A DNA stretch of 8,523 nucleotides. Source: Planctomycetota bacterium. GTDB taxonomy: Bacteria > Planctomycetota > UBA1135 > GCA-002686595. The stretch is from assembly GCA_021776885.1 (NCBI GenBank), contig JAJFFA010000262.1, positions 1 through 8,523 of the forward strand, read 5' to 3'. Shown piece after piece: positions 1 through 7,021 of this stretch (position 1 is its first letter; each line of letters opens with the position of its first letter). Both the position numbers and the translations under genes were made by a program. The notes beneath the pieces were generated by a model, which made no database searches, was not told the DNA's origin, and was given only the letters and a program-made list of their open reading frames with translations.

Positions 1-777
1 CATCGGCGGCCAGAGGGCGCTCCCCGGCGGCAGGTTGAGCATGGCCGTGGTGTCCCCCGCCGCGCTCAGGGCACGGGTCTCCAGCTCGAAGGCATGGGTG
101 TCGAGGGGCGTGTCCTCGCCGACCAGGGAGCGCACCTCGCCCGCGACGAGCGCCGCGGCCGCGCGCATGGTCGCGGGGGTCCAGTGGGTGTCGCGCTCGA
201 GGTAGAGCGGCGCCTCGAGCCCGGCGTAGAGGGCGAAGAGGTCGACGACGTGCACGCCCTCTGCGCGCAGTCCATCCAGCAGCGGCCCGGTCCAGGGGCC
301 CGGGGCGCTCTCGAGCTCGGCGGCGAGGCGCGAGAGCTGGGCGGGCGCGACCATCGGCTTCGTGGGCACGGGCACGAGCAGGAGCTCGACGCCGCGCCGG
401 GCCAGCTCGTCACGGAAGGCGACGATGCCCTCCAGGGGCCCGAACGCTCCGCGGCCCGGTGCGCGGAAGTCCGGCCCCGTGATGACGTCCAGGTCGGCGG
501 AGTAAAACAGCCAGCCCTCGCGACCCAGGATCGCCTTCTCGTTGCCGCGACCCAGGCCGCGGGTCAGGGCCCACTGGTAGTACGGCGTGGCGGAGTTCTG
601 CAGCAGCGAGTCGCGGCGCAGGTCGTCCTCGAAGGCGCGCAGGCGCTCGGCCTGCAGCGGGCCGACGACCTCGAGCGCTCCCAGGGGCTGGCCGCGGTAC
701 AGCTCGCTGCCCGCCTGCAGCAGCGGCACGCCGAAGATCAGCGCCAGGAAGGAGAGGGTCAGGAGGCGGGAGGCCAT
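1..777 (-). CDS. AlgJ/AlgX-type SGNH-hydrolase-like protein (polysaccharide O-acetylation), 3' end cut by window edge
   Basis: The frame is open from an ATG at 777 to the left edge with no stop, giving 259 residues. Residues 5-20 form one hydrophobic segment, so the product is probably exported or anchored in the periplasm. Two family hallmarks are visible: GREGWLFY at 85-92 and DTHWT at 196-200, where the Asp-x-His pair is the expected catalytic pair of AlgX/AlgJ-type acetyltransferases. A third family-like segment, GDTTAMLNLP, lies at 241-250. The serine nucleophile should lie further on and is outside the window, so activity cannot be judged. The start overlaps the stop of the upstream acyltransferase gene in a TGATG junction, which implies translational coupling. 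Members of this family take acyl groups passed across the membrane by an MBOAT partner and place them on an exopolysaccharide; that role is inferred here from family and neighbour. The polymer is unknown. Confidence 0.82.
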   Translation of the reverse strand, partial: MASRLLTLSFLALIFGVPLLQAGSELYRGQPLGALEVVGPLQAERLRAFEDDLRRDSLLQNSATPYYQWALTRGLGRGNEKAILGREGWLFYSADLDVITGPDFRAPGRGAFGPLEGIVAFRDELARRGVELLLVPVPTKPMVAPAQLSRLAAELESAPGPWTGPLLDGLRAEGVHVVDLFALYAGLEAPLYLERDTHWTPATMRAAAALVAGEVRSLVGEDTPLDTHAFELETRALSAAGDTTAMLNLPPGSALWPPM

Positions 778-2189
778 CAGAACTGGAAGTACAGGAAGGG
801 GTTCTCGGCCTGGGCAAACATGGCCACGACCGAGACCAGGAGCAGGGCGACGACGGCCAGGGCGGGGAGCGCGCGCGCCGTGGCCCGCGGCACGAGTTCG
901 CGGGTCTCGAGACCGCGCCAGACGAGCAGTGCAGCGAGGGCCATCGCGCACAGATAGAAGGGCTGGAAGGCGCGCGCCGCGGTGATCACGCCGGCCTGGG
1001 GCTCGCCCGCGCCGACGAACAGCGCCGCGAAGTAGCGTCCGGCCGAGGTCAGGTCGGGGGCCCGGAAGGGCACCCACGACAGCAGCACCAGGACGAAGGT
1101 CACGGCGACGCGCAGGGGGCGCGGCAGGCCGCTCCAGAAGGCACGCTTGCCGGCCATGCGCTCGGCGGCTAGGAGCAGGCCATGCCAGACGCCCCACAAC
1201 AGGAAGGTCCACTGGGCGCCGTGCCACAGCCCCCCCAGCACCATGGTCAGGAGCAGGTTGCGGTAGGTGATGCGCACGCTGCCACGGTTGCCCCCCAGGG
1301 GGATGTAGAGGTAGTCGCGCAGCCAGGTCGAGAGCGAGATGTGCCAGCGGCGCCAGAAGTCGGTGATCGAATCGGCGCGGTAGGGCGAGCGGAAGTTCAG
1401 CGGCAGGCTGAAGCCGAGCATGGCTCCCAGACCGATCGCCATGTCCGAGTAGCCCGAGAAGTCGAAGTAGATCTGGAACGCGTAGGCCAGCAGCCCGAAC
1501 CAGGCGACGTGGGGCGGGAGCGAGCCGGCGCCGAAGCAGAGGTCCGCGATCTCCCCCACCGTGTTGGCGATCAGCACCTTCTTGGCGAAGCCGATGGCGA
1601 AGGTGGCCACGCCGCTGGCGAACAGCTCGCCGCGCTGGGGCCGCTGGGCGAGCTGGTCGGCCACCTCGCGGTAGCGCACGATAGGCCCGGCCACGAGCTG
1701 CGGGAACATGGACACGTAGCAGGCGAAGTCCACGAAGCGCTGCGCGCGCCGGGCGTGGCCGCGGTAGAGGTCGATGCTGTAGGACATCGACTGGAAGGTG
1801 TAGAAGGAGATCCCGACCGGCAGCACGATCTGCCACAGGGCCGCGCCAGGCTCGGCGCCGAAGGCCTCGAGCGCGCGCTGGACGTTCTCCTGGACGAAGA
1901 CCGCGTACTTGAAGAAGCCCAGCAGGGCCAGGTTGACGACCACCGAGGTCAGCACGGCGCCCTTGCGCGTGCGCTCGCTGGCCCCGGGGCGCGTGACCGC
2001 CAGCCCGCAGTACCAGTCGACGACCGTCGAGCCCAGCATCAAGAGCACGAACCAGGGGCTCCACCAGCCGTAGAAGACGTAGCTGGCCAGGGTCAGGAAG
2101 GCGTTGCGCCCGCGGACCGGCAGCACGTAGGTGCACAGGAGCACCAGCGGCAGGAAGTAGAAGAGGAAGACCTGGGAGGTGAAGACCAT
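777..2189 (-). CDS. MBOAT family membrane-bound O-acyltransferase, AlgI-like
   Basis: The 470-residue product is a polytopic inner-membrane protein of about the usual AlgI/DltB length. Conserved family segments appear in order: LPVGISFYTFQSMSYSIDLY (123-142), FPQLVAGPI (162-170), YFDFSGYSDMAIGLG (241-255), FWRRWHISLSTWLRDYLYIP (278-297) and GGLWHGAQWT (319-328). The WHG histidine, H323, is the expected catalytic residue, with a second conserved histidine at H283. The C-terminus, ENPFLYFQF, is typical of the family. In alginate, cellulose and related systems such proteins move acyl groups across the inner membrane for a periplasmic SGNH partner, and the next gene encodes such a partner in a one-base stop/start overlap. 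No glycosyltransferase or polymerase is in the window, so I do not assign a specific polymer or use the name algI. No strong ribosome binding site is visible before the ATG. Confidence 0.93.
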   Translation of the reverse strand: MVFTSQVFLFYFLPLVLLCTYVLPVRGRNAFLTLASYVFYGWWSPWFVLLMLGSTVVDWYCGLAVTRPGASERTRKGAVLTSVVVNLALLGFFKYAVFVQENVQRALEAFGAEPGAALWQIVLPVGISFYTFQSMSYSIDLYRGHARRAQRFVDFACYVSMFPQLVAGPIVRYREVADQLAQRPQRGELFASGVATFAIGFAKKVLIANTVGEIADLCFGAGSLPPHVAWFGLLAYAFQIYFDFSGYSDMAIGLGAMLGFSLPLNFRSPYRADSITDFWRRWHISLSTWLRDYLYIPLGGNRGSVRITYRNLLLTMVLGGLWHGAQWTFLLWGVWHGLLLAAERMAGKRAFWSGLPRPLRVAVTFVLVLLSWVPFRAPDLTSAGRYFAALFVGAGEPQAGVITAARAFQPFYLCAMALAALLVWRGLETRELVPRATARALPALAVVALLLVSVVAMFAQAENPFLYFQF

Positions 2190-2365
2190 GGGTCCGGGCG
2201 CGGGAGTGTAGTCTCCGCGTCGGGCCTGGACAGCCCTGCGTTCGCCCCGGGCGGCCCTCCCCGAGCGGGCCTGTCACGGCCCGCAGGGCGTCGACGCCAG
2301 CCCTGGAACAAACGCTGAGCTGCTCGAGATCGTTCGGGGCTGCGGTTCAGGGCTAGGATGGCGGC
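2190..2365. promoter_or_regulatory. Divergent promoter region between the acyltransferase and DUF1080 genes, with a 12-bp palindrome
   Basis: This 176-bp spacer lies between two divergently read genes and must hold both promoters. I could not find a convincing -35/-10 pair on either strand. A perfect 12-bp palindrome, GGCGTCGACGCC, lies at 2287-2298, and flanking CAGGGC (2284-2289) and GCCCTG (2300-2305) overlap or extend it. It could be a binding site for a dimeric regulator, but no regulator gene is adjacent. AGGA at 2355-2358 serves as a ribosome binding site for the plus-strand gene. Confidence 0.4.
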
Positions 2366-3139
<774 letters not shown>

Positions 3140-3152
3140 ACCACGCATACGC

Positions 3153-4934
3153 TCAGGCCGGGGTCGGCTCGAGCTCGAGGGCGCGGCTGTCGCGCAGGTC
3201 GCGCACCAGCTCGAGGAACTGGGCGAAGGGCATCGTCTCCTGGTCGCGGGTCCCACGCCGACGCACGGCCACCGTGCGCTCGGCGACCTCGCGCTCGCCA
3301 GCGATCAACATGAACGGCACCTGGGCGTGCTGGGCCTGCTTGATCTTCTTGTTCATGTGCCCGGGCTCGTCCATGCAGTCGACCCGGATGAGCTCCCGGC
3401 GCAGCTCGCCCTCGAGCTCACGACAGTAGTCCGAGTGCTCCTCGCGGATCGGGATCAGGGCCACCTGCTTGGGCGCGAGCCAGACCGGGAACTTGCCGCC
3501 GTAGTGCTCGATCAGGCCGCCCACGAAGCGCTCCAGGCTGCCGAGGATGGCCCGGTGCACCATGATCGGCCGGTGGGCGTGGCCATCCTTCGCGGCGTAG
3601 CTCAGGTCGAAGCGCTCGGGCAGGTTGAAGTCGCACTGGATGGTCGAGTTCTGCCACTCGCGGCCCAGAGCGTCGCGGATCTTGTAGTCGATCTTCGGTC
3701 CGTAGAAGGCGCCTCCGCCCTCGTCCAGCACGAGGGGCAGGTCGACCTTTTGCGCCGCCTGCCTGAGGGCCTCGGTCGCCCGCTCCCAGATGTCGTCGTC
3801 CCCGATCGTCTTGTCCTCCGGGCGGGTCGCCAGGTAGGCGGTGTACTCGAAGCCGAAGGTGCGCATGACCTTGTCGACCAGGTCACAGACACCCGCGATC
3901 TCGTCGGCCAGCTGCTCGGGCGTGCAGAAGATGTGGGCGTCGTCCTGGGTGAAGCCGCGCACGCGCATCATCCCGTGCACGACGCCGGAGCGTTCGTAGC
4001 GGTAGACCGTCCCCAGCTCCGCCCAGCGCAGGGGCAGCTCGCGGTAGGAGCGCCCACGGTTCTGGTAGATCAGGATGTGCCCGGGGCAGTTCATCGGCTT
4101 GACCCGGTAGGGCTGTGCGTCGAGCTCCATGGGCGCGTACATCATCTCGCCATAGTTCTCGAGGTGACCCGAGACCGCGAACAAGGTCTCGCGCGAGATG
4201 TGCGGGGTGTACACCGGGTCGTAGCCGCGCCGTGTGTGCTCCTCCCACCAGAAATTCTCGACCTCGCGCCGCACCGTGGCCAGATTCGGGTGCCAGAAGA
4301 CGAAGCCGGCCCCGGCCTCGGCGTGCAGGCTGAACAGGTCCAGCTCCGTGCCCAGCTTGCGGTGGTCGCGCTTCTTGACCTCCTCGAGCCACTCGAGGTG
4401 GGCGTCCAGCTCGGCCCTCTTCCAGAAGGCCGTGCCGTAGATGCGCTGCATCATCGGCCGCGTCTCGTCCCCACGCCAGTAGGCACCGGCCAGGGACAGG
4501 AGCTTGAAGTGGAAGGTCTGACCGAAGTCATCGATGTGCGGCCCCTCGCACAGATCGGCCCACTCGCCGTGGCCGTAGAAGCTGATCTCCTCGTCCTCGG
4601 GAATCAGGTCGAGGGCCTCGACCTTGAAGGTCTGGCCCTGGGCGCTGAGGCGCTCGCGCGCATCCTCGCGCGTGGTGACCTCGCGCGCGATCTCGGGCTT
4701 GCGCCCGGCGATCTTGCGCATCTCCTTCTCGATGCGCCGCAGGTCCTTGTCGGTCAGCGGCTCCTCGAGGGCGAAGTCGTAGTAGAAGCCGTGCTCGATG
4801 CACGGCCCGAAACCGTACTGCACGCCAGGGAAGAGCCGCCCGACGGCCGAGGCCATCAGGTGCGCCACGGAATGACGCAGGGTCTCGAGGGGGAAGGGCT
4901 CCTCGACCTGAGGAGACGCCTGGAACTCGGACAT
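3153..4934 (-). CDS. thrS: Threonyl-tRNA synthetase lacking the N-terminal TGS domain
   Basis: The 593-residue product charges tRNA-Thr with threonine in the cytoplasm. It is shorter than the usual 640 or so because it opens almost at the editing domain. Editing motifs are intact: HSVAHL with H21 and H25, and CEGPH with C129 and H133. The class II catalytic core carries the expected zinc ligands C283 (in MNCPGH), H334 (in DDAHIF) and H460 (in VHRAILGSLERF), spaced 51 and 126 residues apart, as I recall for the E. coli enzyme (C334, H385, H511). The motif 2 region is around 309-337. The anticodon-binding domain covers about 487-585. The ATG at 4934 follows AGG at 4942-4940. The frame stays open further upstream, but those residues are low-complexity Arg/Gly/Pro-rich sequence, not a TGS domain, and overlap a hairpin region. 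It ends 13 bp from the convergent DUF1080 gene. Confidence 0.96.
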   Translation of the reverse strand: MSEFQASPQVEEPFPLETLRHSVAHLMASAVGRLFPGVQYGFGPCIEHGFYYDFALEEPLTDKDLRRIEKEMRKIAGRKPEIAREVTTREDARERLSAQGQTFKVEALDLIPEDEEISFYGHGEWADLCEGPHIDDFGQTFHFKLLSLAGAYWRGDETRPMMQRIYGTAFWKRAELDAHLEWLEEVKKRDHRKLGTELDLFSLHAEAGAGFVFWHPNLATVRREVENFWWEEHTRRGYDPVYTPHISRETLFAVSGHLENYGEMMYAPMELDAQPYRVKPMNCPGHILIYQNRGRSYRELPLRWAELGTVYRYERSGVVHGMMRVRGFTQDDAHIFCTPEQLADEIAGVCDLVDKVMRTFGFEYTAYLATRPEDKTIGDDDIWERATEALRQAAQKVDLPLVLDEGGGAFYGPKIDYKIRDALGREWQNSTIQCDFNLPERFDLSYAAKDGHAHRPIMVHRAILGSLERFVGGLIEHYGGKFPVWLAPKQVALIPIREEHSDYCRELEGELRRELIRVDCMDEPGHMNKKIKQAQHAQVPFMLIAGEREVAERTVAVRRRGTRDQETMPFAQFLELVRDLRDSRALELEPTPA

Positions 4935-4977
4935 GGATACCTGTTCTCTAGGAGAAGATCGATCCCCCCGCCCCCAC

Positions 4978-5047
4978 CTGGGACGGGCGAAGCCGTGCCG
5001 CTCCCGAAACGGCACGAGCGCGAGAAGTCTAGCCGGCCCGTCCCCAG
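4978..5047 (-). promoter_or_regulatory. Nested stem-loop in the thrS leader region
   Basis: Between kaiC and thrS, the minus-strand transcript can fold into two nested stems. The outer stem pairs 5036-5044 with 4980-4988 (nine perfect pairs, GCCCGTCCC with GGGACGGGC on the plus strand), plus two further pairs after a one-base bulge. The inner stem pairs 5010-5016 with 4994-5000 (CGGCACG/CGTGCCG, seven pairs, nine-base loop). A third small inverted repeat, TTCTC/GAGAA, lies at 4944-4956, just before the ribosome binding site. No U-run follows, so termination is unlikely. A role in thrS expression is an inference from position; in E. coli thrS, a structured leader allows translational autoregulation. 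Confidence 0.45.
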
Positions 5048-5067
5048 CGGACCGCGCCAATCGAGGG

Positions 5068-5120
5068 AAAACCCGCCGCCAGAATCCGCCCGGGCCGCAG
5101 CGCTCGCGGCCGCGGGCGGC
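5068..5120 (-). terminator. Strong hairpin directly after kaiC, terminator-like
   Basis: Read on the minus strand, the hairpin begins one base after the kaiC stop codon. CCGCCCG (5119-5113) pairs with 5092-5086, and after a one-base bulge at 5112 GGCCGC (5111-5106) pairs with 5098-5093. This gives about 13 GC pairs closing a small loop around 5099-5105. The only T-run is TTTT at 5071-5068, about 14 bases past the stem, too far for a textbook intrinsic terminator. It may protect the 3' end of the kai message or mark the operon end. Confidence 0.45.
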
Positions 5121-6662
5121 CTACTCGCGCTCCTCGAACATCGAGCGCATGCGCTCCAGCTCGGACTCGGGCATGTAGGCCGGAGACCCCGAGAGGATCC
5201 CGATGACATTGCGGAAGGACTCGGCGATACGCATGCCCTTGCCGTCGATCACAAAGCGGTGGATCTCGCGATCGTGGTTCGAACCGCGCATCTTGAGCAC
5301 CGTCAGCGCGCGGTGCATCTGACCGTACAGCTCCACGTAGCGCAGCAGGATGATCGAGTCGGTGATGGTCGAGATGTGCGCCTCGGTCACCGACGCACCC
5401 CCCATCAGGGTCGGCGTGGTGGCAGTGAAGACTCCGGGAATCTCCTTCTCCTTGATGAAGGCGGTCATCGACAGCACGAACTCGCGGTAGCCCTTGGCCG
5501 TGGAAGCGCGCTCCAGAGCGGAGAGGCTGTCGATCGCCACACGAGCGGGCTTGAAGTCCTCGATCTCGCGCTGCATGGCGATAGTGTGGTCCTCGAGCCC
5601 GCAGACCTCGGGGTAGCGGCAGACCACGCGGATCAGGCCCTGCTCCTCGAGGCTTGCGAAGTCGCGCCCCCAGCTCTTGGCGTTGCGGAAGAGCTGGTCG
5701 CGGCTCTCCTCGAACCCGAACAACAGGCAACGCTCGCCACTGGAAGCCCCACCCGCGATGAACTCGGTGGTCAAGAGGGTCTTGCCCGTGCCCGTGGCTC
5801 CGGAGACCAGGACGATCGAGTCGCGGAAGAAGCCGCCACCACACATGCGGTCCAGCTCGACGTTGCCGGAGGTGACGCGCACCTCGTTGGACTTCTGCTC
5901 GAGGCTGATCGCGGAGAGCGGCAGGACGGAGATGCCGCTGCCCGGAACGATCGTGAAGGGGAACTCGCCCTTGCCGTGGGTCGTGCCCCGGAACTTGAGG
6001 ATCTCGATCGTCCGCCGGCGCTTCTCTTGCTCGAGGTGGTAGCGCAGGATGACCACGTTGTCGGCCACGAACTCCTCGACACCGTAGCGCGAGTTCGTGC
6101 CGTGCTCGGCCTCGCGCTCCGCGGTCAGGATCGAGGTGACGCCGATTCGCCGTAGGGCGATCGCGATGCGGTGTAACTCACGCCGCACGATGTTCTTGTC
6201 ATCGAACTGCGAGAACACCGAGCCGATCGAGTCCATCACGATGCGCGAGGCGCCGACGCGCTCGATCGCGTGCTCGAGCCGGGCGATCAGCGCACCGAAG
6301 TCGTAGTCCTCCGTCTCGACGATGTCGTGCTCGGGCTGCGCCGTTCCATCGACGAAGGCCCAGCGATTCTCGTCGACCCAGTCCGCAATGGGCCAGCCGA
6401 AGCTCTCCATGTTGCGGCAGATGTCGCGCGGAGCCTCTTCGAAGGTGACGAAGACACCGTTCTGATCGAAGTCGCGGATGCCAGACGCCAGGAACTGGCA
6501 CCCGAGCACCGTCTTCGCGCTACCAGCGGTTCCGCACAGGAGCGTCGTTCGGCCCTGGGGCACTCCACCTTCGGTGACGTGGTCCAGCCCGGAGATTCCA
6601 GTACTGAGCTTGGGGAGGGATTTCAGCCCCTGCAGGGGGGCCTCGGGCAGTGTGTCGACCAT
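5121..6662 (-). CDS. kaiC: KaiC-type two-domain clock ATPase/autokinase
   Basis: The 513-residue product has tandem RecA-like KaiC domains, CI (about 15-250) and CII (about 260-495), close to the 519 residues of Synechococcus KaiC. CI has Walker A GTAGSAKT (44-51), catalytic glutamates E75/E76 and Walker B D144. CII has GATGTGKT (288-295, K294), E318/E319 and D378. The autophosphorylation segment TEAHISTITD (426-435) keeps T426, S431 and T432, so the dual phosphosites are present, which predicts a phosphorylating KaiC and not a bare ATPase paralogue. In CI the usual glycine before the Walker lysine is A49. The tail after SGSP (491-494) is shorter than in cyanobacteria but contains SELERM (500-505), resembling the SELSRI stretch of the KaiA-binding tail. 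The gene lies 20 nt after kaiB; GAGG at 6677-6674 is the likely ribosome binding site. A hairpin follows the stop. Confidence 0.96.
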   Translation of the reverse strand: MVDTLPEAPLQGLKSLPKLSTGISGLDHVTEGGVPQGRTTLLCGTAGSAKTVLGCQFLASGIRDFDQNGVFVTFEEAPRDICRNMESFGWPIADWVDENRWAFVDGTAQPEHDIVETEDYDFGALIARLEHAIERVGASRIVMDSIGSVFSQFDDKNIVRRELHRIAIALRRIGVTSILTAEREAEHGTNSRYGVEEFVADNVVILRYHLEQEKRRRTIEILKFRGTTHGKGEFPFTIVPGSGISVLPLSAISLEQKSNEVRVTSGNVELDRMCGGGFFRDSIVLVSGATGTGKTLLTTEFIAGGASSGERCLLFGFEESRDQLFRNAKSWGRDFASLEEQGLIRVVCRYPEVCGLEDHTIAMQREIEDFKPARVAIDSLSALERASTAKGYREFVLSMTAFIKEKEIPGVFTATTPTLMGGASVTEAHISTITDSIILLRYVELYGQMHRALTVLKMRGSNHDREIHRFVIDGKGMRIAESFRNVIGILSGSPAYMPESELERMRSMFEERE

Positions 6663-6663
6663 T

Positions 6664-6691
6664 GTTCTCTAAACCTCGTTCTCTAAACCTC
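6664..6691 (-). repeat. Two perfect 14-bp tandem repeats across the kaiB/kaiC junction
   Basis: The plus-strand unit GTTCTCTAAACCTC occurs at 6664-6677 and again at 6678-6691 with no gap. On the coding strand each copy reads GAGGTTTAGAGAAC. The upstream copy contains the last codons and TAG stop of kaiB; the downstream copy supplies a second GAGG, usable as the kaiC ribosome binding site 11 nt before its ATG. This looks like a recent slippage duplication that lengthened the kaiB-kaiC gap from about 6 to 20 nt. Confidence 0.9.
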
Positions 6692-6997
6692 GGTTCCGTC
6701 TGCAGCTTGTGTACTCATCTCATCACGCTCGAGACCGAGGGCCGACAGCACGCGCGACCAATCCGATAGGTCGCCGATGATGCGGCGCTTGGGCAGGGGC
6801 ACCTTGCGGATCAGGGTCGGCGTGGCCATGACCTTCTCTGCTTCTGCAAGGTCAGGGCGCTGCAGAACATCCACGATCTCGATCTCGTGCCCGTGGGGCA
6901 GATAGCGCTCGCACAGGCGCTGGAGATTCTCCACGGCCTTGATCGAACGCGCCGTCTGTCCCGTCACGAACAAACGCAAGTGGCATTGAGTCACCAT
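6683..6997 (-). CDS. kaiB: KaiB clock protein
   Basis: The 104-residue product matches KaiB over its full length. It opens with LRLFVTGQT (7-15), followed by a helix, then IEIVDVL (39-45), ATPTLIRKVP (58-67) around the conserved proline P60, and RRIIGDLSD (71-79). In cyanobacterial KaiB the GDLSD region includes positions whose substitution favours the fold-switched form that binds KaiC CI and captures KaiA. A polar, partly acidic tail (90-104) resembles that of cyanobacterial KaiB. GGAAGG at 7012-7007, nine bases before the ATG, is a good ribosome binding site. The gene sits 24 nt after the response-regulator gene and 20 nt before kaiC, so the three are very probably one transcript. It is the small thioredoxin-fold KaiB alone, without the extra domains of SasA-type kinases. 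Confidence 0.96.
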   Translation of the reverse strand: MVTQCHLRLFVTGQTARSIKAVENLQRLCERYLPHGHEIEIVDVLQRPDLAEAEKVMATPTLIRKVPLPKRRIIGDLSDWSRVLSALGLERDEMSTQAADGTEV

Positions 6998-7021
6998 CAG
7001 ATAGGGCCTTCCGGTAGCCGC

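Noticed and set aside
94..957. Plus-strand frame over the left-edge genes
   Set aside because: The minus strand gives a continuous AlgJ/X-like protein with GWLFY and DTHWT motifs here, so this is a shadow.
1182..2318. A 378-residue plus-strand frame antisense to the acyltransferase
   Set aside because: It is a low-complexity shadow of the MBOAT gene with no domain.
3140..3152. Bidirectional terminator between the convergent DUF1080 and thrS genes
   Set aside because: Only 13 bp separate the stops, and no hairpin fits there.
4935..5060. N-terminal extension of thrS to 5060
   Set aside because: The extra 42 residues are Arg/Gly/Pro-rich, unlike TGS, and coincide with inverted repeats; the ATG at 4934 sits where the editing domain begins.
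4935..5120. T-box riboswitch controlling thrS
   Set aside because: No T-box consensus sequence or terminator/antiterminator pair is visible, and the context looks Gram-negative.
4942..6671. Shared TGTTCTCTA upstream of thrS (4942-4950) and kaiC (6663-6671) as a common operator
   Set aside because: Only nine bases are shared at two sites, one of them inside the 14-bp duplication; chance or ribosome-binding context explains it.
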